64,000 bases of DNA from Marinarcus sediminis (lineage in GTDB: Bacteria > Campylobacterota > Campylobacteria > Campylobacterales > Arcobacteraceae): contig NZ_CP182357.1 in NCBI RefSeq assembly GCF_048571275.1, forward strand, positions 2,480,001-2,544,000, read 5' to 3'. The notes beneath the pieces are model-generated. The model was not told where the DNA came from. It saw only the letters and a list, made by a program, of their open reading frames with translations, and ran no database searches. Both the position numbers and the translations under genes were made by a program. The number at the start of each line of letters is the position of its first letter. Within the stretch, counting starts at the first letter, position 1. Shown in pieces: positions 42,781 through 52,892 of the stretch.

Positions 42781-43701
42781 TTACGCGAACGCAGGCTCTA
42801 AGATAGGGATGATTTGTTTTTTTCTGCTTAAACAACCATCAATCCAAACTTTACCATCGACCAGTTTGCAATTAAAGGCTTTTTCAAACACAGACGCATC
42901 TTGTGAAGCAACGAGTACTTCACTCCCCTCTTTGATAATATCGGTCAATAAAAGTGCTGTTGTGTGAAGATTGTTTTCTGCTCTTAAAGCTTCTAAATCT
43001 TTTTGTAACGCATCTTTGATGTCATCAAAAATTGCCAAATCAACCACTTCTAACTGCCCTACACCTACATGTGTTCCGTGCATGTCAAAAGGTTTGTAAT
43101 CTCTTAAAATCAAATTTCTGGCACTCACACCTTCCACTTGAGATTTGACTTTAAACATCTCCATTCCTAATGCTCCAAAATCTTCAATACCACAAATAAC
43201 CGATAACTCTCTTACGGCTTTAATATCCGTGTCGGTACATGTTGGTGATTTGAAAATAACCGTATCACTTAAAATAGCACACATCATAATGCCTGCAATC
43301 TCTTTTGGAATTTCAACTTTATGGAAATCGAACATCTCTTTTACAATGGTATTGGTACATCCAACAGGTCGAATCCAACACTCTAATGGTGTAGACGTTG
43401 TAAGATCACCCAATTTGTGGTGATCTACAATCCCAACAATGGTTGCTTCTGCCCAATCTTTTGGTGCTTGTGCAATATCTGAATAATCGGTGATAAAAAG
43501 TTCACAACCTGCAAATTCTGTTTTTAATTCAGGGGCTTCAAATCCAAATTTATTCAATATAAATTGTGTTTCAGGATTAAGTTCACCTTGTCTAGCTGGT
43601 ATTGCTTCACGTCCTATTTTATTTAAAAGATACGCCAGTGAAATCGCAGAACAAACTGAATCTGAATCGGGCGTGGTATGTCCACATGTATAAATTGCCA
43701 T
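42781..43701 (-). CDS. ppaC: Manganese-dependent inorganic pyrophosphatase (family II)
   Basis: 306 residues, complete for the family. DHH-type metal ligands are in TCGHTTPDSDSVCSA, FITDYSD and IVDHHKLGD; the C-terminal DHHA2 domain ends with the substrate-binding SRKKQI. It hydrolyses pyrophosphate to drive biosynthetic reactions. SD AGGA, 8 bases upstream. The gene is divergent from the ferritin gene, with 110 bp between. Confidence 0.93.
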   Translation of the reverse strand: MAIYTCGHTTPDSDSVCSAISLAYLLNKIGREAIPARQGELNPETQFILNKFGFEAPELKTEFAGCELFITDYSDIAQAPKDWAEATIVGIVDHHKLGDLTTSTPLECWIRPVGCTNTIVKEMFDFHKVEIPKEIAGIMMCAILSDTVIFKSPTCTDTDIKAVRELSVICGIEDFGALGMEMFKVKSQVEGVSARNLILRDYKPFDMHGTHVGVGQLEVVDLAIFDDIKDALQKDLEALRAENNLHTTALLLTDIIKEGSEVLVASQDASVFEKAFNCKLVDGKVWIDGCLSRKKQIIPILEPAFA

Positions 43702-43811
43702 AAAATATCCTATAATTTTTTGCCAATTCTATCAAAAATTTCGTTATGATAGTTTTAAATTGCGTAATTAAACAATTAATGTTATACTTTATCACACACA
43801 AAGGAGCGATT

Positions 43812-44327
43812 ATGATACATGAAAATTTACAAAAAGAGCTCATTGAACAGCTCAATAAAGAGTTTCATTCGGCGTATATCTATTTGGGCATGAGTGCGTA
43901 TTGTTCTAAAGAGGGATTCAATGGCGCATCGAATTGGTTTTTAATTCAATATCAAGAGGAAGTTGCCCATGGCATGAAGTTGTTTAAGTATCTTGAAGAC
44001 CAAAGTGTCAGTATCGTACTGCCTGCGATTGCAGAGGTCAATGTCCAATTTGATTCACTTTTGGATGTCTTCCAAAAATCCTTAGCACATGAACAATATA
44101 TGACTCAAAATTTGAACAATATTTCAGACATTGCCATGAAAGAAAAAGATCATGCCACCTATAATTTACTCCAATGGTACACCACTGAACAAGTTGAAGA
44201 AGAAGCCCGAGTCAAAGAGATTATTGATCACATCAAACTCGTTGGTGACAACGGTTACGGATTGTACACCATTGACAAAGAGCTCGCAACGAGAGTTTTT
44301 GTTGACCCAACAACTGCTAACGCATAA
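43812..44327 (+). CDS. ftn: Bacterial non-haem ferritin
   Basis: 171 residues from the ATG at 43812, which has AAGGAG 5 bases upstream. Ferroxidase-centre residues are in NKEFHSAYIYLGMS, YQEEVAHGMKLF and the EQVEEEARV helix, the last matching the FtnA class. It stores iron as a mineral core and detoxifies Fe(II). A terminator follows. No Fur-box was identified by eye upstream. Confidence 0.95.
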   Translation: MIHENLQKELIEQLNKEFHSAYIYLGMSAYCSKEGFNGASNWFLIQYQEEVAHGMKLFKYLEDQSVSIVLPAIAEVNVQFDSLLDVFQKSLAHEQYMTQNLNNISDIAMKEKDHATYNLLQWYTTEQVEEEARVKEIIDHIKLVGDNGYGLYTIDKELATRVFVDPTTANA

Positions 44328-44333
44328 AACCTT

Positions 44334-44367
44334 AACAGATATCTTTTAAAGATCTCTGTTATTTTTT
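44334..44367 (+). terminator. Terminator after ferritin gene
   Basis: AACAGATATCTTT / AAAGATCTCTGTT forms a 13-bp stem with one mismatch, followed by ATTTTTT. Confidence 0.85.
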
Positions 44368-44424
44368 AACCATCTCCTTTATGCTATAATAAACTCCTAC
44401 ATTATTGAAACTTAGGAAAACAAA

Positions 44425-45405
44425 ATGCCAAAATTTATTACTCTTTTTATTCCCATACTCACCCTTGTATTCACAGGCTGTTTTAATGAAAACAATCAAC
44501 AAACAACATTTTATGGTAATGTCGATTTAAGAACCGTTTCATTGGGATTTCGAGTTTCAGGGAAAGTCGAAAAGCTCTATTTTGATGAAGGGCAAAAGGT
44601 GAAAAAAGGTGATTTGATTGCCCAATTGGATGACTCTCTTTATGTTCAAGAACTCAACAATATCCTAGCCCAAATCAATATGCAAAAAGCGCAAGTTCAA
44701 AAACTTGAAAATGGCTATAGAAAAGAGGAAGTCAGCAAAGCACAAGCTTCCTTTGAACAAAGTGCCGTCACCTTAAAGAAAAGAACCAAAGATTTAAAAC
44801 GTTACGAAAAACTTCTTGAAACAAACTCTGTTTCAAAACAAAACTTTGATGACATTAAATTGATTTTTGACAATGCCCAAGCACAATATGATTATGCAAA
44901 AAGCAATTTAGATCAGATGAAAAATGGTTATTTAAAAGAAGATATTCAAACAGCAAAAGCACAATTAACTGCTTTAATTGCACAAAAAGAAGAAGCCAAA
45001 ATTCATTTAAAAGACACCAAGCTTTATGCTCCCAACGATGGCGTTATTTTAACGCGTGCTTATGAGACAGGCTCAATCATTGCTCAAGGAGCACCCATTG
45101 TTGAAATGGCCATAGAAGAAGATTATTGGATACGAAGTTACATTGATGAAAAATATTTAGGGCACATTCAACCCAATATGAGAGCAAACGTTTTCACAGA
45201 CTCACGACCACAAAAAGCCTACACAGCAGTTGTCAGTTTTATCTCTCCTCAAGCAGAATTTACCCCAAAAAGCGTTCAAACACAAGAGTTAAGAACTCAA
45301 TTGGTGTATCGTATGAGACTCATTTTAAAAGAGCATGATAACTTAATACGACAAGGCATGCCAGTGACCATTGAGTTTGAACATCTCAGTAGTAAAGACC
45401 GTTAA
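44425..45405 (+). CDS. HlyD-family membrane fusion protein, lipoprotein
   Basis: 326 residues. A lipobox VFTGC places the lipidated cysteine at C19. Barrel-sandwich halves flank a long coiled-coil hairpin (about 80-180, rich in A/Q/K/E), then a beta-barrel (VEMAIEEDYWIRSYIDE). It resembles the YbhG/EmrA-like adaptors that join an ABC transporter to an outer-membrane channel. It is the first gene of a four-gene operon with the ATPase and two permeases; the ATPase ATG lies 3 bases after its stop. The substrate is not known; drugs or other small molecules are usual for this group. Confidence 0.88.
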   Translation: MPKFITLFIPILTLVFTGCFNENNQQTTFYGNVDLRTVSLGFRVSGKVEKLYFDEGQKVKKGDLIAQLDDSLYVQELNNILAQINMQKAQVQKLENGYRKEEVSKAQASFEQSAVTLKKRTKDLKRYEKLLETNSVSKQNFDDIKLIFDNAQAQYDYAKSNLDQMKNGYLKEDIQTAKAQLTALIAQKEEAKIHLKDTKLYAPNDGVILTRAYETGSIIAQGAPIVEMAIEEDYWIRSYIDEKYLGHIQPNMRANVFTDSRPQKAYTAVVSFISPQAEFTPKSVQTQELRTQLVYRMRLILKEHDNLIRQGMPVTIEFEHLSSKDR

Positions 45406-45408
45406 GAT

Positions 45409-47109
45409 ATGTCTTTGGTTATTGCCAAACAAATTACAAAATCATTCAATAACATTCCTGCCATTTCCAAACTCGATTTGGAGATAAAAGAGGGAAAAAT
45501 TACTGGTTTAGTAGGACCTGATGGGGCAGGGAAAACCACGCTCATTCGGCTAATGACAGGCTTAATGGATGCCAATGAGGGAGAGTTGTGGGTTTTAAAC
45601 CACGCATTGCCTCAAGATGCCAATGAAGTACAAAACAAAATTGGTTATATGCCTCAAAAATTTGGTTTGTATGAAGATTTGACCGTATTGGAAAATCTCA
45701 CTTTATATGCCAACTTACAATCCCTTCCAAAAAATGATCACAAAAGCAGAATCGATGAGTTATTAAAATTTATCAATTTGGTTGAATTTCAATCTTTTTT
45801 AGCACGCGATTTATCTGGAGGCATGAAACAAAAACTGGGTCTTGCTTGTGCATTAATTAAAAAACCCAAACTTTTGCTTTTAGATGAACCTGGCGTTGGA
45901 GTCGATCCCATATCCAGAAAAGAGTTATGGTCTATTGTCAATGAATTGGTCAAAGAAAACGTAGGTGTGGTCTGGAGTACTGCTTATTTAGATGAAGCAG
46001 CCCTGTGTGATGAAGTCATACTTCTGAATGAAGGGGAAATCTTATTTCAAGGCTTACCCCATGAGTTGAGTCAAACCATGAAAGGGAAGGTTTTTAAACT
46101 CGTGGGCAATATAAAAGATAAACGACACACCCTACGTTTGGCTTTAAAGTATGACAACATCACAGACGGCGTAATTTTGGGAAACAGCATCAAACTCATT
46201 TGCCAAAACAGAGCAGATTTGCCCTCATTAAAAGATATTCAAGCACAAGAGTGCACTTATGAAGATATGGAGCCAAATTTTGAAGATGGTTTTATTCATA
46301 TTTTAAAAGGCAATTTTAATGGCGAATCACTTTTGGCAAAACAGATGGGGAAATTGGAACAAAATGAAGGCACATTAATTGAAGCTTCTCATTTAAGTAA
46401 AACCTTTGGAACATTTAAAGCCACCGATGATGTAAACTTTAAAATCAAACGAGGTGAAATCTTTGGTTTTTTAGGACCCAATGGAGCGGGAAAATCAACC
46501 ACATTTAAAATGTTGTGTGGCTTGGTACAACCAAGCAGTGGAGAAGCACATGTTTTAGGCTTGAGTCTACAGACCTCTTCATATAAAGCTCGCAGTAAAA
46601 TTGGCTACATGTCTCAAAAATTTTCACTCTATGGCGATATTTCTGTTGTTGAGAATCTCAAGTTTTTTGCAGGTGTTTATGGTTTAAAAGGGAAAGAAAA
46701 AAAAGAAAAAATAGCCAATATGATTCAAATATTTGAATTGGAAAAATATAAAAAAATAGCATCAAAAAGTTTACCTTTAGGATATAAACAACGACTCTCT
46801 TTAGCTTGTGCTGTCATGCATGACCCCGTGGTGCTTTTTTTAGATGAACCCACTTCTGGCATTGATCCTTTAACAAGAAGGGAGTTTTGGAATCACATTT
46901 ATGCCATGGTTCAAAAAGGAATGACCATTATGGTTACAACACACTTCATGGATGAAGCAGAGTATTGTGACCGAATTGCTTTGATTTATAAAGGCAAAGC
47001 CATTGCTTTAGATACACCACATAACCTCATCAATCAAATTGGCAAGAATGCTACCATGGAAGATACGTTTATTGAACTCATAAAAAGAGAAGAGAATGAA
47101 ACTAAGTAG
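45409..47109 (+). CDS. ABC transporter ATPase with two nucleotide-binding domains (YbhF-like)
   Basis: 566 residues holding two ATPase domains in tandem. The first (about 1-225) has GPDGAGKTT, LSGGMKQK and LLLLDEPGVG; the second (about 320-560) has GPNGAGKST and LFLDEPTSGIDP, but its signature reads LPLGYKQR, without the usual SGG. The fusion is characteristic of YbhF-type exporters, which drive paired ABC-2 permeases. It overlaps the first permease gene by 14 bp. Confidence 0.9.
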   Translation: MSLVIAKQITKSFNNIPAISKLDLEIKEGKITGLVGPDGAGKTTLIRLMTGLMDANEGELWVLNHALPQDANEVQNKIGYMPQKFGLYEDLTVLENLTLYANLQSLPKNDHKSRIDELLKFINLVEFQSFLARDLSGGMKQKLGLACALIKKPKLLLLDEPGVGVDPISRKELWSIVNELVKENVGVVWSTAYLDEAALCDEVILLNEGEILFQGLPHELSQTMKGKVFKLVGNIKDKRHTLRLALKYDNITDGVILGNSIKLICQNRADLPSLKDIQAQECTYEDMEPNFEDGFIHILKGNFNGESLLAKQMGKLEQNEGTLIEASHLSKTFGTFKATDDVNFKIKRGEIFGFLGPNGAGKSTTFKMLCGLVQPSSGEAHVLGLSLQTSSYKARSKIGYMSQKFSLYGDISVVENLKFFAGVYGLKGKEKKEKIANMIQIFELEKYKKIASKSLPLGYKQRLSLACAVMHDPVVLFLDEPTSGIDPLTRREFWNHIYAMVQKGMTIMVTTHFMDEAEYCDRIALIYKGKAIALDTPHNLINQIGKNATMEDTFIELIKREENETK

Positions 47110-48205
47110 TCAACGATTTTGTGCTTTGTTTATCAAAGAGAGTTTACAAATTATTCGTGACCCCAGTGCATTAATTATTGCTTTTATCTTGCCTTTAATG
47201 TTACTTTTTTTAATGGGTTATGCCATTTCATTGGATTCCAAACACATTCCGCTTGGTTTGGTCATTGAAAAAAACTCTCACCATACTCAAAGTTTAATGA
47301 AAGCTTTTCAAAGCAGTGAAAGTTTTGATGTACAAATAGCCAATGACAGAAGAGCCTTTATGAAACAGTTGCAAGAAGGAAAACTCAGAGCCATGATTAT
47401 AGTTCCAGCGAGTTTTGATAAAGATATTTTAAAAGGCACCCCACAACTTCAAATTATCACCGATGGAAGTGAACCCAGCATTGCTGGATTTGTCAATAAA
47501 TACAGTTTGGGTTTATGGCAAAATTGGCTTGAATTTGAAAAACTCTCCACAAAAAGTGTCATTGAGATACAAACACGCTATTGGTTTAATGCCCCACTTT
47601 TAAGCAGTTATTTTTTACTCCCAGGTTCCATTGCCATTATTTTAACTCTCATTGGTACTCTTTTAACTGCACTTGTGGTTGCAAGAGAGTGGGAAAGAGG
47701 CACAATGGAAGCCATTATGTCAACACCAATTACTATCTTAGAACTGCTTTTGGGAAAACTGTTGCCCTATTTTGTTTTGGGGTTGTTCTCTTTGCTGATT
47801 TGTGTACTGATTACCCTGTTTTGGTTTGATATTCCCTACCGAGGTTCCTATTTTATGCTTTTTTTAACCTCATCTGTTTATTTAATTCCTTCTTTAAGTT
47901 TGGGACTACTCATTTCCACACTGGCAAAAAACCAATTTGTTGCAGCACAAATGGCGTTGATTATAGGCTTTTTACCTGCTATGATTCTCTCTGGTTTTAT
48001 TTTCCAAATAAGCAGTATGCCCGAGTGGTTACAGTTTTTAACCCATATTATACCCGCGAGATATTTTATCACTGTTCTTCAAACACTCTTTTTAACAGGT
48101 GATATTTATGAAGTCATTGTGCCCAATGTCATTTGGATGTTAAGCATTGGAATTGTTTTATTTATCATAGTATTTCTCATTACCAAAAAGAAGTTAAGCG
48201 CATGA
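47096..48205 (+). CDS. ABC-2 type permease 1 (YbhS-like)
   Basis: 369 residues. One N-terminal membrane segment (about 20-45) is followed by a large extracytoplasmic domain and five C-terminal segments (about 175-365). A conserved stretch is REWERGTMEAIMSTPI in the loop after the second segment. It partners the next gene as a heterodimer, overlapping it by the ATGA stop/start. Export of cationic or hydrophobic compounds is likely by family. Confidence 0.9.
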   Translation: MKLSSQRFCALFIKESLQIIRDPSALIIAFILPLMLLFLMGYAISLDSKHIPLGLVIEKNSHHTQSLMKAFQSSESFDVQIANDRRAFMKQLQEGKLRAMIIVPASFDKDILKGTPQLQIITDGSEPSIAGFVNKYSLGLWQNWLEFEKLSTKSVIEIQTRYWFNAPLLSSYFLLPGSIAIILTLIGTLLTALVVAREWERGTMEAIMSTPITILELLLGKLLPYFVLGLFSLLICVLITLFWFDIPYRGSYFMLFLTSSVYLIPSLSLGLLISTLAKNQFVAAQMALIIGFLPAMILSGFIFQISSMPEWLQFLTHIIPARYFITVLQTLFLTGDIYEVIVPNVIWMLSIGIVLFIIVFLITKKKLSA

Positions 48206-49284
48206 TACAGCAACTATTATCACTTATTAGAAAAGAATTTTTAGCCATTTGGAGCGACAAACGATCCCGTATTGTCATTATTATACCTCCCCTCATACAA
48301 CTTATTTTATTCTCATTTGCGGTGACCATGGAAGTTAAAAACATCAATATTGGTGTGTTAGACCAAGACAATTCAACCCAAAGTCAAGAACTCATACGTT
48401 CTTTAAAAGACAGTGACCGTTTCAGGGAAGTTTTGTATTTAAGAAGTTATGCCGATTTGGAAGAAAAAATTGATACCCAACAAATTTTGGTGGGCATTGA
48501 AATTGCTCAAAACTTTTCTGCTTCACTGAATAAAAGTGAACCAGCACCCATTGGTATTATTGCAGATGGACGAAAATCAACCAGTGCTCAAATTGCAGTA
48601 GGTTATATTCAAATGAGCATCAATAATACATTTTCTAAGAATAAAGAGTCTCTCATTGTTCGCAATTGGTATAACCCCAATTTAGAAAATTTCTGGTGGG
48701 TTCTTCCCAATTTAGTGGGAAGTTTAACCATGCTGATTGCTTTAATTTTAACGTCATTATCCGTTGCCAGAGAACGGGAATTGGGAACATTTGAACAACT
48801 GTTGGTTGCTCCTTTAAGCCCAAGCATTTTAATTATTGGGAAAACAATTCCACCTATGATAATCAGTATTGTGGAAGCTGCCATTATTTTTCTTTGCGCC
48901 ATCACTTTTTTTGGTGTGCCTTTTATTGGCTCAATTGCCATATTGACTCTTGCTATTTGTGCTTTTGTTTTTTCCATTGTAGGATTTGGACTGTTTATCT
49001 CCTCTATCTCATCCACTCAACAACAAGGAATACTTGGAGCCTTTATTCTTCTTGTGCCCTCAATTTTGATGTCAGGTTTTGCAACGCCCATTGAAAACAT
49101 GCCAAGTTGGTTAATCCCTTTTACAGATTTAATTGCATTAAAGTATTTTCTCATACTCCTAAAAGGTGTTTTTTTAAAAGATATTTCATGGGAGATTGCA
49201 TTATGGGAAATCTTTCCAATGATTGTATTGGGGTGCATTACGCTTATTATTGCAACATGGTTTTTTAAAAAGAGAGTCACTTAA
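48202..49284 (+). CDS. ABC-2 type permease 2 (YbhR-like)
   Basis: 360 residues from the ATG at 48202, which overlaps the previous stop (ATGA). It has the same plan as the upstream permease, with RERELGTFEQLLVAPL as the matching loop, so the two are diverged paralogues. It completes the fusion protein-ATPase-permease-permease operon. An 8-bp inverted repeat with a 20-base loop follows at 49283-49318. Confidence 0.9.
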   Translation: MIQQLLSLIRKEFLAIWSDKRSRIVIIIPPLIQLILFSFAVTMEVKNINIGVLDQDNSTQSQELIRSLKDSDRFREVLYLRSYADLEEKIDTQQILVGIEIAQNFSASLNKSEPAPIGIIADGRKSTSAQIAVGYIQMSINNTFSKNKESLIVRNWYNPNLENFWWVLPNLVGSLTMLIALILTSLSVARERELGTFEQLLVAPLSPSILIIGKTIPPMIISIVEAAIIFLCAITFFGVPFIGSIAILTLAICAFVFSIVGFGLFISSISSTQQQGILGAFILLVPSILMSGFATPIENMPSWLIPFTDLIALKYFLILLKGVFLKDISWEIALWEIFPMIVLGCITLIIATWFFKKRVT

Positions 49285-49318
49285 CATAAGCGTACATAAA
49301 GTTGTATACTCTTATGTT
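49283..49318. terminator. Possible terminator between convergent genes
   Basis: AACATAAG / CTTATGTT with a 20-base loop, across the gap between the permease and MFS genes. T-rich sequence follows on the plus side (ACTCTTTTATC). The long loop makes it weak. Confidence 0.4.
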
Positions 49319-50477
49319 ACTCTTTTATCTCTAATCGTGTGGGGTAGCGTGGAATTAAAAAAGATAACCCTAACGATAACACGGCAATGCTTGCACCTAT
49401 GACAAAAACCAACGAAGGAGAGCTTAACCATACAAGGCCTAAAACAAAAGGCAAAAATACAGCGGCTATATGATTAATTGTAAAACTCACCGCACTCGTA
49501 CTTGAAATATCTTTGGGATCGGCTATTTTTTGAAAATAGGTTTTTAAAGCAATGGCCATAGCAAACAACAAATGGTCGAGAATATAAAGCACAAAGGCAA
49601 TGTAAATATTATCAACATAGGCATAACTGATGAATATAATAATTAACCCAATATACTCTAATTTTAACGCACTGCTTTCACCAAACTTAGTGATAAATCT
49701 TCCAATCGCAGGGGCAAAATAGATATTTAAAATGGCATTCACAAAAAGCAATACCACCATATTGTGTACATCCACACCAAATTTTTCAACCAATAAAAAC
49801 CCTGCAAAAACCACAAAAATTTGTCGTCGTGCTCCACTTAGAAAAGTCAATACATAATAGAGCCAATACTCTTTTTTAAACACCAATTTTTTCTCTTGGA
49901 TGACATCATCTTTAAAGTGTTGAAATCCTATCCATGCAATAACACCAATAAGAGCAGTTAATCCACCAAACATAAGGTAGACATCTTTATACTCTAAAGC
50001 ATAATACCCCATAAAGATATAGATAAAAGCATACACCACAATGCCAGAAATTGATTTTGCTGCACTGATTTTTCCTAAAATAATTGGAGCTTTATCTTTT
50101 TCAAGCCATTGAAGTGAGAGTGATTGGTTCAGTGTTTCAAGATAGTGAAAGCCAAGCGACATAATCACGGTAGTTGTGTACAATCCCAATGCATTGGGGA
50201 AATAGCCTGTTAAAGCCGTACCCAAACCTAAAAGTATCATGGATACATAAGCCAAACGTTGTTGTACAATTAAATATAACAACAAAATTACCGTAAAGGC
50301 AAGAAGTCCAGGAATCTCTCTTAAACTTTGTAAAATCCCTATTTGGCCTCCATCAAATTGTGCCTTTTCAATAACAAAATTATTAAGTAACGACGTCCAT
50401 GTTGCAAAAGACAAAGGCATGGCAATGGCAAAAATATAGAGCAATACCACTCTTGAATGGAAAAACCGTTGTATCAA
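49317..50477 (-). CDS. MFS transporter
   Basis: 386 residues, about 12 membrane segments. Short charged loops and an AKSISGIVVYAF segment in the middle suit a major facilitator. I cannot name a substrate. Its ATG overlaps the stop codon of the TauE-type gene by 4 bases (ATGA), so the two are translated together and may deal with related compounds. Confidence 0.8.
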   Translation of the reverse strand: MIQRFFHSRVVLLYIFAIAMPLSFATWTSLLNNFVIEKAQFDGGQIGILQSLREIPGLLAFTVILLLYLIVQQRLAYVSMILLGLGTALTGYFPNALGLYTTTVIMSLGFHYLETLNQSLSLQWLEKDKAPIILGKISAAKSISGIVVYAFIYIFMGYYALEYKDVYLMFGGLTALIGVIAWIGFQHFKDDVIQEKKLVFKKEYWLYYVLTFLSGARRQIFVVFAGFLLVEKFGVDVHNMVVLLFVNAILNIYFAPAIGRFITKFGESSALKLEYIGLIIIFISYAYVDNIYIAFVLYILDHLLFAMAIALKTYFQKIADPKDISSTSAVSFTINHIAAVFLPFVLGLVWLSSPSLVFVIGASIAVLSLGLSFLIPRYPTRLEIKE

Positions 50478-51190
50478 AATATTACCCCTGCAATTGCTTT
50501 AAGTGCCAATAGAGACAATAAAACTTTTAAAACCATCACAAACTTTTTACCATCAACTTTATCTCGCAATTTTATTCCGGCATAACTCCCTGCAACTGCC
50601 CCACAAATCATAAATGTGAGTACACCAATATAATCAAAAAAAACAAAACCAAAAAAGATAAAAACAATCACTTTAAAAATATGCGTAATGCTCATTAAAG
50701 CAGCTCCCGTTGCAACCACTTTGTCTTTATCTTTATAATCTTTTAACAACAGTGCCATAGTCAAAGGGCCAGTTGCACCTACCACCATGGAAAGACCCGT
50801 TTGAAAAAACCCCGCTACGACATAATTTTCGTATCGCTTAATTTTTTCATTAAATCGTTCACTCCACAATGACAATAAAATATAAACACCAATAAACAAA
50901 GGAACATACGCTAAAGAGATGTAAAATAGAATCGAAGAAAAAAGTGCAATTCCCAATACAGAACCCAATAAAAACTTTGGCAGAACTTCCCATTGAACAT
51001 CTTTATATCCAAAGACCGCTCGACTGAAATTGCTTGACATTTGGGTTAAACCATGCACTGGGATGAGTGCATTTACAGGCAAAAAGCCAGGCAATATTGC
51101 AATAAGCATCATGCCTCCACCTACACCAACTATGCCAGCAACTGTAGATGTCATAAAAGCCAATACGCCTAAAATAATCTCCAAATACAT
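50474..51190 (-). CDS. TauE/SafE-family sulfite or organosulfonate exporter
   Basis: 238 residues with about eight membrane segments. The glycine-rich start GIVGVGGGMM and the symmetric later GATGPLTMALLL are the paired signature of TauE/SafE proteins. Members export sulfite, sulfoacetate or similar anions. It is the first gene of an operon with the MFS transporter. It is 13 bp from the gene at 51204. Confidence 0.85.
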   Translation of the reverse strand: MYLEIILGVLAFMTSTVAGIVGVGGGMMLIAILPGFLPVNALIPVHGLTQMSSNFSRAVFGYKDVQWEVLPKFLLGSVLGIALFSSILFYISLAYVPLFIGVYILLSLWSERFNEKIKRYENYVVAGFFQTGLSMVVGATGPLTMALLLKDYKDKDKVVATGAALMSITHIFKVIVFIFFGFVFFDYIGVLTFMICGAVAGSYAGIKLRDKVDGKKFVMVLKVLLSLLALKAIAGVIF

Positions 51191-51203
51191 AACAACAAAA
51201 CTC

Positions 51204-51671
51204 CTATTGTGCTAAGATACACTCATTAATTCTTTTATTCAACTGCGCATAGTTAACTGCTTCTTTATGACAAGATTGGTTTTGATTAACATTTAGTATA
51301 TCCACTTGAATGTTTTGAATCTCCACACGGTATGAATTTAATCTGTCGTATCGGAAATCTTTTTTATTTATCTCGTAAAGAATGGCTTTATTCTTCTTAT
51401 CAATGCACATTTTATAAGTTGGTTTTGAAATATATTCACTTAAGTCAGTCATGTTTTGACTCTCAAAACAGTATGGTTTCTCTCGTTCCAAACTCTTTTT
51501 TGACAAATAGATGCCATATTGTGTTTTAAAACTTTTGAGTGCTGTTGTATTGCCATTTTTTTTAACATAAAAATTGGCATCCAAATGTATGCTGTAACTT
51601 TTATATTGTCCCGCATTCAGATTCAAAGATAAGAGAATAATCGTTATTATTATTTTTACAGTACTATTCAT
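51204..51671 (-). CDS. Exported hypothetical protein, 155 residues
   Basis: A signal peptide (about 1-20: KIIITIILLSLNLNAG) is followed by a mixed alpha/beta body with four cysteines (YCFES, KMCIDKK, NQSCHKE and NECILAQ), which could make two disulphides in the periplasm. No family is recognised. The stop codon is 13 bp before the TauE-type gene, so it may be in the same operon. Confidence 0.6.
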   Translation of the reverse strand: MNSTVKIIITIILLSLNLNAGQYKSYSIHLDANFYVKKNGNTTALKSFKTQYGIYLSKKSLEREKPYCFESQNMTDLSEYISKPTYKMCIDKKNKAILYEINKKDFRYDRLNSYRVEIQNIQVDILNVNQNQSCHKEAVNYAQLNKRINECILAQ

Positions 51672-51718
51672 TTGGGATTATACAAAAGAACATAGTAAAG
51701 TTTCTTTAAATTAACAGC

Positions 51719-52801
51719 TTAAATGTTCAGACTAATTTTGACAGCATCATTCACGCATTCACCTTTATATACGTTTAGTCCGTTTTTCAATCCACTATTG
51801 AGCATTGCTTCTTCTAAGCCCAAAGAGGCAAGCATAAGACCATATTTTAAGGTTATTTTATTGAGTGCTTGAGAAGAAGTCATAGGAACACATCCTGGCA
51901 TATTGGCAACACAATAGTGAATTACATCATTCACCACATACGTTGGTTTAGTGTGTGTTGTTGGTTTTGAGGTTTCAAAACAACCCCCTTGATCAATTGA
52001 TACATCCACAATGACACTGTTTTTTTTCATCAATTTTAACTCATCTTTGGTAATAAGTTTTGGTGCACTTGCCCCTTGAATTAAAACAGCACCAATGACC
52101 AAATCAGCATCTTTTATGCTCTCTAAAACAGTCTCTTTGTTTAAAATTTTTGTGTGAATCTTTTTTTCATATTTTTGTTTTAATAGGTCTAATTTCTCTT
52201 GTGTTGGACTAAGTACCGTAACTCTTGCACCAAATCCAATGGCAATTTTACACGCATTTTTACCTACTGTTCCAGCGCCTAAAATGACCACGTTGGCTTT
52301 TTTTACACCACGAACTCCACCTAAAAGTATGCCTTTACCGCCAAACGTTTTTTCCAGGTATTTGGCTCCCTCTTGTACAGAGAGTTTGCCTGCAATTTCA
52401 CTCATGGGCATCAAACAAGGCAACTCACCTTTTTTGTTGGTAATGGTTTCATAAGCAACTGCACTGACTCTTCGCTTCATCAACTCTAAAGTCAACTCTT
52501 TATTTGCTGCAAGATGTAAATAGGTATATAAAATTTGATTCTCTTTAAGCAATTTATACTCAGAAGGAATTGGCTCTTTGACTTTTATAATCATATTTGC
52601 AATCGCATAAATTTCTTCAATGGAAGATACAATTTTACACCCTACTTCAATGTAATCGTTGTCTTCAAAACCTGAACCAACCCCTGCACCAGCTTGAATA
52701 TAGACAACATGATTTCGTTTTATATATTGCTTAGCACTTTTGGGTGTTAAACCAACGCGATACTCTTGTTCTTTAATCTCTTTAGGAACACCTATTATCA
52801 T
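51719..52801 (-). CDS. ald: Alanine dehydrogenase
   Basis: 360 residues from the ATG at 52801, which has AAAGGA 8 bases upstream. It begins MIIGVPKEIKEQEYRVGLTP, the family's hallmark. The pyruvate/alanine site lies in QILYTYLHLA; the NAD fold has VVILGAGTVGKNACKIA; the ending region has CVANMPGCVPMTSS. It interconverts L-alanine and pyruvate plus ammonia with NAD. Alanine racemase is 5 kb away, so the window holds both L-alanine catabolism and D-alanine formation, although not in one operon. Confidence 0.93.
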   Translation of the reverse strand: MIIGVPKEIKEQEYRVGLTPKSAKQYIKRNHVVYIQAGAGVGSGFEDNDYIEVGCKIVSSIEEIYAIANMIIKVKEPIPSEYKLLKENQILYTYLHLAANKELTLELMKRRVSAVAYETITNKKGELPCLMPMSEIAGKLSVQEGAKYLEKTFGGKGILLGGVRGVKKANVVILGAGTVGKNACKIAIGFGARVTVLSPTQEKLDLLKQKYEKKIHTKILNKETVLESIKDADLVIGAVLIQGASAPKLITKDELKLMKKNSVIVDVSIDQGGCFETSKPTTHTKPTYVVNDVIHYCVANMPGCVPMTSSQALNKITLKYGLMLASLGLEEAMLNSGLKNGLNVYKGECVNDAVKISLNI

Positions 52802-52892
52802 CTTAATTCCTTTAATTAGTTCAATCATTATAACAACTTTTCCAAAAATATATGTATAATAAATAAGTTACAAATTAATAACAAAGAGGTGT

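Noticed and set aside
43145..43423. A 92-residue plus-strand open frame inside the pyrophosphatase gene
   Set aside because: It is antisense to the conserved DHH domain and has no binding site.
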